DNA from: Pseudeuparius sepicola
Taxonomy: Eukaryota; Arthropoda; Insecta; Coleoptera; Anthribidae
DNA: 64,000 bases
NCBI GenBank assembly: GCA_963920635.1
Contig: OY987298.1
Coordinates: 66,113,949-66,177,948, forward strand
Direction: 5' to 3'
Shown here in pieces: positions 19,602-30,717 of the stretch. Position 1 is the first letter of the stretch. The number at the start of each line of letters is the position of its first letter. A program made the translations under genes and the position numbers. The notes below the pieces were generated by a model. That model had not been told where the DNA came from, searched no databases, and saw only the letters and a program-made list of their open reading frames with translations.

Positions 19602-20893
19602 TATAGCGCTATTTGCGTTCACGTCCGATTTTCCCTTTTTGTTACTCACCGGTGGGCTTCCTTATAGCCTCTTTTATGTAAGAAAGGTAAGAAAGGGAAA
19701 ATCGGATCTACGGTGAAACGGTTGCTCGGGCGCCAGTTTTTTAGAGCGGTATGCTCCGCTTTATACCCGGGATAGCTTTCGTCAGAGAAAATATTTCCCA
19801 GGGGTCTGTGGTTCGTCGAGGATAGGGTATGTTAAAGCAAAATTAACAAGGTTTATTTTTACAATTTTCTAGTGTATTTGATTTTCACAATTATAGATAA
19901 ATAGACGTCGCTGGCCCAGAGAGATCCACCGATCTGTAAGAAAAGAAGGAAAACGTTGTCAATCAGGCAGTGCAGGATCTACCTTCTAGTTAAGCAATCT
20001 ACTAGCGGTTATGCGGTGCGGTAGCACGCTCTAAAGTTTCCTAGCCACAAACTATTATTCATGCAGGAGGTTGGTCCGGGAATTCTCGCCATTCCAACCA
20101 TAAGTACTGAGAAAGAAAGCTTCTTATTAGCGTCTATTCGGTGCGGTAGCACACTCTAAAATTTCCTAGTCTCAAACCATTATTCTTGTTTAATTAGGGA
20201 CGCTCTAGCAGGTGGTTGGTCCGGGAATTCTCGCCATTCCAACCACAGGTGCTGCGGATTTCTTTCCTACCAATACTCACCCGGTATATATCGGCACAAG
20301 AGGCCGAAGAAGAAGCAGGCAGAAGTGGAGCTGGTAGCGCTCCAAGAGAAGAGAGCGAGTCCTCGTCGACCGCAGCCTTTTTATATCGTGTGGCGGCGCC
20401 ACCGTCGGCGAGTGTGCTGGCCGCCCATTGGTCGGGGTCGCGGCGAAGACTCAGGTGATCGTCCCCACTCTTCTGGTAGCCAAAACGGTCGCCGGGGGCT
20501 AAACGGGCAGTTAGGGGTTGTTGCACCCCCTACAGGTCTCGGACGGTGGTCTCTCTGGAACGGGCATGTCCAATATACCCGGATTCCCAAAAATAACGGC
20601 GGCTCTAGCTGCAATTTGAGTTAGTAACCCGGTTCTACCCTTAGCCGGTATCCCTCATCCTTTATGGTAACATAAGCAATTCTTTACAAGCGGCGGAAAG
20701 CCGGAAAGTAATCAAAACCAGGATTTAATTAAATGCAATTAAAATCGAATGTCGGCCTTTTATGTAGAAAAAGATTCATCGGTATGAATATAAAAACTAC
20801 TACGGCCGACGGCCGGCCGCTAAAAATAGCGCGGCGAGGAATTAGGCGGGTGTAAAATAAAAATGAAAACTGGAAACTAGTAACTTCGTTACA
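19602..20893 (-). repeat. 3' LTR of the non-autonomous element
   Basis: Starts TATAGCGCTATTTGCG on the plus strand and ends AACTTCGTTACA. Within it a block of about 130 bases is duplicated in tandem: TCCGGGAATTCTCGCCATTC occurs near 20073 and again near 20219. There is also an open GC-rich segment. Confidence 0.9.
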
Positions 20894-20912
20894 CACCCCT
20901 CCTTCTTCCTCA
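20894..20912 (-). other. Polypurine tract
   Basis: On the minus strand, GAGGAAGAAGGAGGGGTG immediately precedes the TGTAAC start of the 3' LTR, as expected for plus-strand priming during reverse transcription. Confidence 0.75.
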
Positions 20913-21993
20913 AAAAATTAAAATTTTATTTTGTTTTTTTTTTATTTCGGACGCCCTGTACCAGGCAGTAAGCGTGTGAGGGGCGCATCGGTTAGCGGGC
21001 GCAACGGAGTTTTTGTAGGTGGGCGGCCCGCGGCCGCCGGATTGAAATTTATAGTTTTCAATGCGGTCGAGGAAATTTCGTGTATCGGAATTCTGAAAAA
21101 AAGCGGTCTACGGAATATCGGAAAACCAACAGAAAATATTACCGTTGCGTACGGAAGTTTTAATCGGGGTGTTGCGGTCGAGAATTACAAATGGTCCCTA
21201 CGTAGTTATGCCTGGTTACGTAACGCAGAAGTTTTGTAGGAACTGTCGAGCGAACATTTAAGGTCACAAGAATTTTTGGTCGGAGGCCACTCGGTGCAGT
21301 GCCGGACCTTTCTTGGTTCAGATTACGAATATTCCGTGTGACGCTTTTTTTATGATATTCGGCCAACTTGATTTAATATCTCGAAAGAACTAACTTTCCG
21401 CTCGGTATCGGTTTCTAAAGTCTACGGTTTTTCTTTTATTTCGGTTACAGACGGACTCTTAAAATTCGAGGAGAACTATTCTGGTTCCACGACCAAGTGT
21501 ATTTGGTTGTCGGATTTAGGTAGGCATGATTAGTGGTGTGACGACGTAGTTGGGAACGAGCTGGCGGTACCAGGAAATAATTCCTAGAAAGTGACATAAA
21601 TCGCGTACGATTGTCAATGCCGGGAGGTCCGTATTTCTCCTAACGTTACCATGTATCCTACATTTTCATTGTTTGACACCCAAAATGACATTTATCGGGG
21701 TTTTAGTTTTTAAATTGGCGGCAGTAAGAATGAACTCCACGAATGGCGGGAAAAGAGTAGGCACGGAAATTAAGCTAATCGGTATGAACCAAAATTGTAC
21801 GGAAATAAAAACTAATCGTTTTTTTTTTTCAACGGTTTGACGTCAACGGTAGGTACTGGTCAATCCTAGATTTTACAGCGATCGGTGAAATAGACTTTAC
21901 ACGTAATTTATCTAGGTAGATCGGTATATGACAACACACGGTAAGAAAACGATGAGCTTTGTAAATTATTTGGTTGACAGATCAATAATAGTA
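20913..21993 (-). other. Non-coding interior of the LTR element
   Basis: No pol-like coding is recognised between the zinc-knuckle ORF and the polypurine tract. Only short frames without motifs are seen. The protease-RT-integrase region expected here is absent or unrecognisable. Confidence 0.5.
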
Positions 21994-22794
21994 CTATTTC
22001 TTTTGATATGGATTACGCTGGCGGTAAGCTTGTTTTGTCGGTTTGAAATTTAATAAACGGATTTCGTGCAAAGCCGGAGGTGTTGTGCCTCTCATATGTT
22101 CAAATAGCGCTGATTTGGTATCCAAACATTTTCTAAATCGGTTGGTATCTCTGTCAGATAATACTAAGGGCGGTAAGTGATCGGTATGGTCGGATATGTC
22201 GGTACTCACGGCGGTTTCCGCGAGTTTTGGTATTTTTGAACGTCCCCCAAAACTCCGTGTTTCAGTTTTGGGACCAGAAAATTCTGCGAGCCTGGTTATG
22301 TCACCTGCGGCGGTTTCCACAGGTTCCGGCGACATATCAGTTTTCGTAGAAATTTCTCGGCAGATTTCGCGGTCGCGGTTAGAAACATCTATAAGGTCGA
22401 ATGTGCTCCCCGCGGCGGTTTCCACGGATCTTCGCCACTTGTCGCCCCTGTAGAAATTTCTCGGTTTCGGCTCGACCCGCTGGTAGAAGGTTCCGCGAGG
22501 TCGATTATTAAATCCCTCGTCCCTCGCAGAATCTTTCCGCCAACGCTCGGTTTCGCGGTGGAGAACCTCTATGAAGTTGAGTTTGCTACCCGCAGCGGTG
22601 GCTACGGATCTCTGCAACCTTTCGCCCCTCGTAGCAATTTTCCGATAACGGTCCGGAATACCACAAGGGCAGTTCCGAGACTTGGTTTCCGGGTTACCAC
22701 ACCGCGAGCAAAATAACTTCGGTGTGCCAGTACATTTGGCGCGTATATGTCCGGTTTTCCTACATTGCCAACAGGTGGGCGGTATACGTGACAA
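21994..22794 (-). CDS. Gag C-terminal zinc-knuckle ORF with ETAAG repeats
   Basis: 266 codons on the minus strand. The start carries CWQCRKTGHIRAKC, a CCHC zinc knuckle that binds retrotransposon RNA, followed by FCSRCGNPETKSRNCPC, a second Cys-rich knuckle. Downstream, V(A/E)TAAG occurs three times and AETAVS once, in imperfect repeats about 25-70 residues apart. The tail (HEIRLLNFKPTKQAYRQRNP) resembles the start of a gypsy RT, where the ORF ends. The ORF is probably the gag end fused to a deleted pol. Confidence 0.7.
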   Translation of the reverse strand: MSRIPPTCWQCRKTGHIRAKCTGTPKLFCSRCGNPETKSRNCPCGIPDRYRKIATRGERLQRSVATAAGSKLNFIEVLHRETERWRKDSARDEGFNNRPRGTFYQRVEPKPRNFYRGDKWRRSVETAAGSTFDLIDVSNRDREICREISTKTDMSPEPVETAAGDITRLAEFSGPKTETRSFGGRSKIPKLAETAVSTDISDHTDHLPPLVLSDRDTNRFRKCLDTKSALFEHMRGTTPPALHEIRLLNFKPTKQAYRQRNPYQKK

Positions 22795-22865
22795 GTTATT
22801 TGCTGCGTTATTTGCTGCGGTTCGGTGTGGCCAATTCCGGCCAAGTAGTCCAAGACCTCCGGTTA

Positions 22866-23474
22866 TTACTCTATAAGTTTCGGCATGTCAGGCAACAGCC
22901 TGTCCCTATGAATATTTCTGGCCGTACAAATATCTTCTAATCGCTCAATAAAATCCACGGGATCGGTCCTACCATTAAAAGAAATTTGCCACTTGTAAAC
23001 TTCGAGTGGTTCTTCGACAAGTTGCGCAAGCGACGACGGTACTGTATAACCTACAATTGACGACACTGGTGGGGTACTACACGTAGAGATCGTAACGGTC
23101 GTACTGGGGACAGCATTCGCCAAGGTGTACATCGGTGACCTAACAGTCGTGGCGGGCCCTAACTGTGGATACGCGAGTTCCGAATTCTTCGGCGGCGGTG
23201 TCACTAGTCCTTCACTGATAAACCCTACAAGCCGTTCTTGTTTTTCATCGGTAGTGCCGGTGATGGCTAACGCAAACTTCGTTAATTCTAAATTTAAATC
23301 GGATTCCTTTAACCGGTATATCCATCCTACACGTATATCTGCTATTCGGTCCGGCGGTACCTCATTGTTAGTTATTTCGGCGAATAAAGTTAGCAATCCC
23401 CTCAGCAATAAAAACGATGCGGTGCGTGCTATAAAAAATTGCTTGGTCACGGACGCATAGCACAGTAAAAACAC
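22866..23474 (-). CDS. Gag N-terminal ORF
   Basis: 202 codons on the minus strand. The last part, WQISFNGRTDPVDFIERLED, matches the opening of a retrotransposon gag domain; the gypsy element at 52560 has an equivalent stretch. It then stops at LIE in a different frame from the zinc-knuckle ORF, and the rest of the gag core (WYRxN and beyond) is missing, so a deletion plus frameshift joins the two. The start codon is uncertain. Confidence 0.6.
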   Translation of the reverse strand: MFLLCYASVTKQFFIARTASFLLLRGLLTLFAEITNNEVPPDRIADIRVGWIYRLKESDLNLELTKFALAITGTTDEKQERLVGFISEGLVTPPPKNSELAYPQLGPATTVRSPMYTLANAVPSTTVTISTCSTPPVSSIVGYTVPSSLAQLVEEPLEVYKWQISFNGRTDPVDFIERLEDICTARNIHRDRLLPDMPKLIE

Positions 23475-23865
23475 AGCGCGGGAGCAAAAATGAAATCAAA
23501 TAAAAATAGCCCGGTCCGACTTGCCAACGATCGTCGTTTCCCTACAACGCGAGGTCCGTTCATTTTGGCTGGTCTACGATGTTTTTGTTTAAATTAAATT
23601 AACTAGACAGAAAAAACCTCCTTTTAAATTCACGGTAAATGATTGCTAAAATATTCCAAACAAATCGGTATCTAAATTTCCTAAATCAATCCAGCTGTTT
23701 TTATTCCGGTTCCGGCAAGTTGCTATATCCATACGAGTAAATAAGGTAGCGCGCGGCGGTACAGAAAAATTAAGTGCCATAAAAAAACCTTTTCGTCGGT
23801 ACTCTCTGGTTTATTTCGGCTTTTACTTTTATTTACTTATAATCCTCCTCGACCACCACAGTCCC

Positions 23866-23885
23866 TGCTCGGGTACGCCACTTTC
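23866..23885 (-). other. Primer-binding site of the LTR element
   Basis: On the minus strand GAAAG then TGGCGTACCCGAGCA follows the 5' LTR. The TGGCG start matches the complement of a tRNA CCA end, the usual minus-strand primer site. Which tRNA cannot be told by eye. Confidence 0.6.
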
Positions 23886-25146
23886 TATAGCGCTATTTGC
23901 GTTCACGTCCGATTTTCCCTTTTTGTTACTCACCGGTGGGCTTCCTTATAGCCTCTTTTATGTAAGAAAGGGAACATCGGATCTACGGTGAAACGGTTGC
24001 TCAGACGCCAGTTTTTTAGAGCAGTATGCTCCGCTTTATACCCGGGATAGCTTTCGTCAGAGAAAATATTTCCCAGGGGTATGTGGTTAGTCGAGGATAG
24101 GGTATAAATAAAGAATGTTAAAGCAAAATTAACACGGTTTATTTTTACAATTTTCTAGTGTATCTGATTTTCACAATTATAGATAAATAGACGTCGCCGG
24201 CCCAGAGAGATCCACCGATCTGTAAGAAAAGAAGGAAAACGTTGTCAATCAGGCAGTGCAGGATCTACCTTCTAGTTAAGCAATCTACTAGCGGTTATGC
24301 GGTGCGGTAGCACGCTCTAAAGTTTCCTAGCCACAAACTATTATTCATGTTTAACTAGCAGGAGGTTGGCCCGGGAATTCTCGCCATTCCAACCATAAGT
24401 ACTGAGAAAGAAAGCTTCTTATTAGCGTCTATTCGTTGCGGCAGCACACTCTAAAATTTCCTAGACTCAAACTATTATTCTTGTTTAATTAGGAGCGCTC
24501 TAGCAGGTGGTTGGTCCGGGAATTCTCGCCATTCCAACCACAGGTGCTGCGGATTTCTTTCCTACCAATACCCACCCGGTATATATCGGCACAAGAGGAC
24601 GAAGAAGAAGCAGGCAGAAGCGGAGCTGGTAGCGCTCCAAGAGAAGAGAGCGAGTCCTCGGCGACCGCAGCCTTTTTATATCGTGTGGCGGCGCCACCGT
24701 CGGCAAGTGTGCTGGCCGCCCACTGGTCGGGGTCGCGGCGAAGACTCAGGTGATCGTCCCCAAAACGGTCGCCGGGGGCTAGACGGGCAGTTAGGGGTTG
24801 TTGCACCCCCTACAGGTCTTGGACGGTGGTCTCTCTGGATCGGGCATGTCCAATACACCCGGATTCCCAAAAATAACGGCGGCTCTAGCTGCAATTTGAG
24901 TTAGTAACCCGGTTCTACCATAAGCAATTCTTTACAAGCGGCGGAAAGCCGGAAAGTAATCAAAACCAGGATTTAATTAAATGCAATTAAAATCGAATGT
25001 CGGCCTTCTATGTATAAAAAGATTCATCGGTATGAATATAAAAACTACTACGGCCGACGGCGCGGCCGGCCGCTAAAAATAGCGCGGCGAGGAATTAGGC
25101 GGGTGTAAAATAAAAATGAAAACTGGAAACTAGTAACTTCGTTACA
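23886..25146 (-). repeat. 5' LTR of the non-autonomous element
   Basis: Direct copy of 19602-20893 with a few substitutions and several short indels, for example loss of about 13 bases near 24757 and 24 bases near 24916. The tandem 130-base internal duplication is shared by both LTRs, so it predates this insertion. Confidence 0.9.
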
Positions 25147-25330
25147 ATACAGTCACTGAGAGATGCAATATCTAGAAATATTTAACATCAGCATATGCCA
25201 ATCTATTACAGGTCAGCTGTCCCAGAAAATCATCGATAAATATTAAGAATAAAAGCGGCCCAAGATTTGAACCTTGTGGCACACCGGATGATGGAACAAA
25301 CATTGCCGATTTGAACCCTTCGTATTCAAA
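25147..25330 (-). mobile_element. LINE, RT-core segment
   Basis: Minus-strand reading SGVPQGSNLGPLLFLIFIDD is RT motif B and the region after it in jockey/CR1-type LINEs, followed by LAYADV, the diverged catalytic YADD box. It continues into 18870-19601 once the LTR element is removed. Its other side meets a transposon at about 25331, with roughly 110 codons of RT missing between here and 27534. Confidence 0.8.
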
Positions 25331-25853
25331 AAGCGCGGCGTTGCCACGTCTATCAATTTATCCGAGGATTCACCACGAAATTTAGATTTTCCTTTTGAAA
25401 ACGATTACTTTCTAAGGAACATGTAGAATGCCTATGAAACATATACCTTACTGATATTTCCAGGATTGAATATTGCACCATTTTCTGTTTTCTTGCTTTT
25501 TTACATTAAAAGTCACACAACACTAGAAAACACAACGTTCACATTTTCTAAATCTGTTAGGTACCTCTTGGTTTCCCTCCGCCATTTTGTTTGAAGCGAG
25601 GTACTCAGCCTGACGACCACGACGAGGTGCATCCTCTCCGCCAGGAAAACCCTGAAGGGTAACCAAAAAACAAAACTGCACTGGCACACATTGCACATGC
25701 AAAGCACTACAACAGTAATGTTCAAAGAGGCCGCCGTTAACCTCGATGCACAAATTCACTCGGTTAATTAAAGAAGTCCGGATACGTGCAAAAAGTCCAT
25801 GATTATTCCGGATTTGATCAGCTGCACCTTCAATTCGTTCACGTAACTGCTGC

Positions 25854-26300
25854 TCATCGTTGTCGATTTATTGTTCGTACACAATCGCCTTCATGTATCA
25901 TGTATCCCCAAATACAAAAATCCATTGGATTCAAGTCTGCTGATCGAGGCGGCCATCCAATGGGCCCTCCTCGTCCGATCCAACGGTTGAGGCATTGGTC
26001 GTCTAAAAGTGCACGAACAGGTCTCGCAAAATGTGCTGGTACACCATCATGCATAAACCACATATCATGCAGTACTGGTAGTGGCAAATTATCAAATTAA
26101 ACATTTCTCAGAAAATCCAAGTATCGTTCAGAGTCTAAAATGTTTAATCGATCTCCATAAACTCCTGCCCAAACATTGATGGAAAACCGATGTTGGAAGT
26201 TAAACCGCCGAACAGCATGCGGGTTTTCATCGGACCAAATGTGACTGTTGTCTCTAAAAGAAAAGCCAGAAATTAGAAATATTCACAATCTTGGCGAATG
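25854..26300 (-). pseudogene. Transposase DDE/D-core fragment
   Basis: On the minus strand NSHIWSDENPHAVRRFNFQH leads through SINVWAGVYGDRL and an in-frame stop after FLRN. Then WFMHDGVPAHFARPVRALL carries the second catalytic Asp, and WPPRSADLNPMDFCIWGY the third. This is the C-terminal half of a mariner-like transposase of the same broad family as the stub in foldback D. The first catalytic Asp region is missing. Confidence 0.75.
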
Positions 26301-26443
26301 CGTGAGGATTTGCAAAGCCAATTTTAAAGATAATATGGAAGAGAAAAAGCTAAGTAGAATCCTCCATGCCTGTCAATAATTGTATTGTTACATTTTAAAT
26401 TTCATGTAGGTATTAGGTACAAGTCAGTATTATTGGTTTTATT

Positions 26444-26581
26444 TTAATTGCCTTGTTCTGAGATATTCCCAATCTCCTTGCAATAGCTGTGGTGCTTACG
26501 TAGTGCTCGATGTGCACTTTCATTGCATATTCCGTACATTATAACCATGTCCGTTAACTCGGCGTTCGAATACTCCGGCAT
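26444..26581 (-). pseudogene. Transposase N-terminal fragment
   Basis: MPEYSNAELTDMVIMYGICN is the typical start of this mariner-like family (F/YSNxExxDM...YGxC). The reading is lost after about 45 codons, before the DDE/D fragment begins at 26300. Together they show the transposase has an internal deletion and cannot act. Confidence 0.65.
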
Positions 26582-27533
26582 TTTCACAAAGACGCTGATC
26601 AAAATTGCTAAGTGAAACCGCAATACAAAACTGAGAAAAAACGCGAGGTTACATTCGCAAACGCCCTCGGCGGGCAACTAGCGCAACTAGTGTGACGCAG
26701 GCATTAGAGATGCGACGTCGAACAATATAAATGCATCGATTCGATACACATCGACGTTCAGTCTTTGTATTAAAAAGCGTTCAGTCTAATAACGCCGGCA
26801 TTATGAAATCACAGAATTATTTTTGTTTAGTTTAGATAGATTTTCAAGTTTTCTTATGGAAATTATTTTTTTGAAGACTCAATCTACTAATCTAACATTG
26901 ACATCGATATCGATAATTATTACGCACCACTCCAACCTCTACTGTTTTGTGTTTTGTCTCGTCTGGCAGTTCGCCGTCCCCACATAACACTCGAATTTGA
27001 TTTTACCGGTCAGGAATTTTCGTGGTTTCGCGAGAAATGTGGGTGTAGTTTTGTACTTACTTGGTGCTGCTATTGAACATGCAAAAACAAAAAACCAGTA
27101 ATGATTCAGTATTATCTACCTAATCTCGGGATCGAGCTCGAGACGAGCCTCGGGATTAATATCCTGTTTTCAAATTTCAAACCAAGGTAAGGCGAGTCCG
27201 GGCGAACTTCGGGTAAATTTAATAGCGCTGGCTCTGTACAGATTCAAATCGATTGTTATTTATGTAAATTGTTAAGTTGTTTGAGTAAAAAGGTATTTTC
27301 ATCCTTCCTAAAACAACGGCAACACCGCGAAAATCACTTTTGGCTGACAGTATGTTCCGAAGCCATATTGGATGACGTAATTATAGGCGGAGATTTACAG
27401 GGAAAATTGGGGTTTTTACCCTCTTTTTACAGATCGTAAAAATCTAGAAATATTTTTCTATGTTTTCTTAAGCCACCCTGCGCACGTGGTAAAATTTTTT
27501 TTACTAAGTGATAGTCAACCCTGTATAACAACT

Positions 27534-28200
27534 TCAAATAGTTTGGAAAAATTGCAGAGAATCAAAACCGGACGGTAATTGGAAAACAAATTAGGATCGC
27601 CCTTCTTTAACACTGGATAAACTGAAAACTCAAGCAACCTTCCATTTTTCGGGAAACGTGCCAGCATCTAAGGCAAGATTGAATATGGCTAGCGGCTCGG
27701 CAAGCACTTGTATACAATCCTTAACCAAAAAGCTCGGAACAGCATCTATACAGGCAGTTAATTTGTTCTTAAGCTTTCTGCTTGCTTCAATCACATCTTG
27801 AGCGCTAATCCATCCAATGTATAATGTAACCGACACATTAACGACTCGGTCATCTGCTGGAAACCTAACCACAAAATGAATAACACAAGTTAACATTCTC
27901 ATGAACAGATACATGTGACCAATCTGCTTGGCCAATAAATCGTATAATAAAACATAATTAGCTTTACGAAAATTAAAAACTTTGGTATCGGTGATATGAA
28001 CCGGAAAGTTATTTATATGGCGAACAGCAGTATTGAACTCCACCATTAAACAAGGATGATATAGATCTTCTGGGACTATAGCAACTGAATTTTTAGTTAC
28101 TTTACAATCAATATTAGAAAAAAACGAAATCCAACAAACGATTATTACAGTTTAGGACACCATTAAATTGCAACAGATTACACATATCAGCGAATTGCAT
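27534..28200 (-). mobile_element. LINE, ORF2 segment between endonuclease and RT
   Basis: The minus strand reads NGVLNCNNRLLDFVFS (end of endonuclease), a linker, and IDAVPSFLVKDCIQVLAEPL then ALDAGTFPEKWKVA (RT fingers). VLKKGDPNLFSNYRPVLILC (RT motif 1-2) follows. Frame breaks occur near 28080 and near 27630. It stops at the transposon terminus at 27533. Confidence 0.8.
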
Positions 28201-28559
28201 TTTTGTCATACGCTCCCAAAAATAGCTTTTATGGACTCATTTAAGCCCGTAAAATGATTCTTTTTCGGCCTAGTCCCTAAATGAATGAATGACATGACAA
28301 AGTTATCAAATAAGCAAACTTGTTGCTACGATATCAATTTCTAAGCCAACTTTTTCGAGCATTATGATTTCAAAAATTATGGAAAATTTGCAAATTTAAG
28401 CGGTCTGAAGAATTGTAAAAAGCGTATAACAAAATTTTGGGAGCGTATGACAAAAAATAGTGTTTGTCACACGTACCTAAATGAACTTTTTCAGGACTCA
28501 TCTGATGCTATTCCAGCAATGATTCGTCCTGAAAAACGCCATTTTAGGTACTTGTATCA
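28201..28559. mobile_element. Small foldback insertion in the LINE
   Basis: TTTTGTCATACGCTCCCAAAA (28201-28221) is the perfect inverse of 28435-28455. Another ~100 bases lie to the right before LINE coding resumes at 28560. Removing the segment joins two endonuclease segments in frame. The exact ends are uncertain by a few bases. Confidence 0.6.
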
Positions 28560-28830
28560 AAAATAACTATTAGAATCGCAGAAGTTGTTGTTAAAAAATT
28601 CGGGCACATTAAAATCTCCCATAACAATAAAGTACAAAATCAAGGGACATAAAAAGGTCAGGAATGTATTAGGAACTGTTTTTTTTTTGTGTAAAAAATG
28701 ATGATAATTATGTCCTTGGCAATGCCAATTCGAACCTTTACGAAAACATTTTAGACATAAGTCAATTATTTCGAGGTCGATAATAAAATTTCCGCATATT
28801 ACCAATCTCTCGTTCCATTGCGCGACACGG
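28560..28830 (-). mobile_element. LINE, endonuclease segment (5' end of the copy)
   Basis: The minus strand carries VMGDFNVPEF, the GDFN catalytic motif of AP-like LINE endonucleases. It is preceded by a frame-broken stretch (LVICGNFIIDLEIIDLC). No ORF1 or 5' UTR is recognised beyond about 28830. Confidence 0.6.
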
Positions 28831-30269
28831 AATGGGGTGCCTAATCGTTACCTTATCGCATACTCCTCTCGGACGTAGCTTGTTGCACATCGGTGCCGAA
28901 GTAAATTCCTTATTGCACACGAGTGATAGCCACAGTAGTGTCTTCGTATTGGACGCGAGTACTCACACAGCACAGAAAAAATCAAGATGTTACTGTTGCT
29001 ATGCTGGTTTCGAGAAAAATTACGTTTTTTTCATAATCCTTTAAATCATGTGGTAAAATCCCTGAAATATTTCGTTTTTATTTCTTTGTTCGAAAGTGAA
29101 AGGAACAAAAGTTACGCTAAAATATGTGCGTAACCCATAAATAAGGGAACCGTATTGGGTGCTCCTGAGCGCACAGTGCTGATGTACAACCACTCGCGAC
29201 TCTCCTTCGATACGGAACTTGCTCTAGTCCGGCAGCGGAACCGGTTTTTTTGCCTGAAGTACGAAATTTGAGATGAAGTTCTTTTTTAACGGATTCTTGA
29301 TAGATAGATTTGTATGTCTATTAACCATATCCGACTGATGACATGCTGGCGCCATTGAGCAATTTGATATACAGTATACAATATCAAATATTAGACAGTA
29401 AATACTAGATAATATATGGACTTTCAACTCTAAATCTTACTATTTAGCTGTAAAATTGTTGTTATTATTGTATTATATATACAAGGTATTTTAAAAACAA
29501 ATGTTATGAATTTAAAATATTCATGAATTCCTCTGTATTAGAACATTTCGTATCTAAGTTAAATAACTAATAAAATTATAAAAATGGGCATGTTTAGAGA
29601 TAAAGCTACATGACAGATCTTAAATTTGATGCTCTGTCCACTCTGCAGCCAAATGAGCATTTTGTCTAAACTCAAAGTTGTACATTAAATTACATAATTT
29701 TTCCTAATTGTGTGTAATTATAGATACACTTCGCCACCAATATGGGCATTACTACAATAAAAAAATTACGATTTTTTACTTTAGTGTACTTAATTTAATG
29801 GCATTCACTACTGGGTATATTATAATATCCAGAAATGAGATGAGAATTATGGGGAAGGACTAATAGCAATTAGGCCTATGTATAAAACCCTTTTATTGAT
29901 TGTTAAACATTTATTTTCTGTATTATATTACTAGTCCCTCATCCCCTTTCCAAAACTCACCTTCTCAGTTTGCGTTTACTATATTTTAATTTTAGTGCTT
30001 AAGAAGAATGCTTTTTAATTTATTATATTTATATTAAGAAACAAAAAACGCGCTTGTTGGCTTGTTCTAAGACTAAAGAATTTGCCTCATTGCATTGTAT
30101 GTTCGTTTTTAATCGAGAAATGTAAGTCATTGTGTATAATATCATTTTAGCAACTGGTGCGGGAATGTTATTGTGCACGGGTTGCCACAGCAAACTATGC
30201 GGGAGTGTCATTGTGCAATGCAGATTTAAGAGAAGTAGTTGGAGGCCTTGGAAAACAGCTCGCGTCTAC
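28831..30269 (+). other. Intron segment, no gene
   Basis: About 1.4 kb of intron with no ORF of interest on either strand. Part of 28830-29230 might be the unrecognised 5' region of the LINE. A short near-repeat, GCGGGAATGT(T/C)ATTGTGCA, occurs at about 30158 and 30199. Confidence 0.4.
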
Positions 30270-30717
30270 ACTCTATTCAAACTAAGTGCAAGTGGCGCGT
30301 AAATATTTACACGATGGAAGCACGTGAACAATTCTGAGAGCAAATACGAGACAGGGCCGCATTAAGGACGATCTCTATGAATTTTATAATATAAAATATT
30401 ATAATAATATGGCCTAGTATTAAGAACTTTAAAAACAAATTTTTATGGCACACCTAGTCATTCACTTACCTGCAAATTTCTACTATGAACACAAATCGTA
30501 GCTCCAACAATTAATAAACAGCGAATGAATTATATCGGAAAAAAAATAAAGTTCCACTTGCAACTCAGTACACCTCTGTAGGAAACACCGACTCGCTGCA
30601 GTTGCCGTCAGATTTTATTGCCGGCTAGCCAATAGCAAGCCGATCACGTGCGTATCATGCTCTAGCCATGCAACAACTATAGTGTTATGTTTCACTTGCG
30701 TTTAGTTTGAATAGAGT
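30270..30717. mobile_element. MITE with 25-bp terminal inverted repeats
   Basis: ACTCTATTCAAACTAAGTGC at the left is matched inversely by the right end finishing GTTTGAATAGAGT, with one or two mismatches over 25 bases. No coding potential. Confidence 0.65.

Larger units (their letters stand above)
19602..25146 (-). mobile_element. Non-autonomous LTR retrotransposon (5,545 bp) inside the LINE
   Basis: Two direct LTRs of 1,292 and 1,261 bases flank a 3-kb interior. A 4-base target duplication, ATAC, lies at 19598-19601 and 25147-25150. On the minus strand the LTR runs TGTAACGAAG...GCGCTATA. The interior has a primer-binding site next to the 5' LTR, gag-like ORFs with zinc knuckles, and a polypurine tract beside the 3' LTR. 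No protease, complete RT or integrase is present, so it is a deletion derivative of a Ty3/gypsy-type element. Removing it, with one copy of the duplication, rejoins the LINE coding region. Confidence 0.9.
25331..27533 (-). mobile_element. Tc1/mariner-type transposon copy 1 (left end lost)
   Basis: The right terminus TACTAAGTGATAGTCAACCC then TGTA (27511-27533) is the inverse of the left end of copy 2 at 35995. The outer parts (25331-25770 and 27280-27533) are nearly the same as those of copy 2 (36187-36630 and 36985-37211). The left ~190 bases are missing, and the LINE target also lost about 330 bases there, consistent with a deletion after insertion. Transposase remnants lie on the minus strand. 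Confidence 0.8.

Noticed and set aside
20216..20624. GC-rich open frames on both strands inside the LTR, repeated at 24489-24904
   Set aside because: They are parts of the LTR duplicated by transposition; indels between copies shift the frames, and there is no protein-like conservation.
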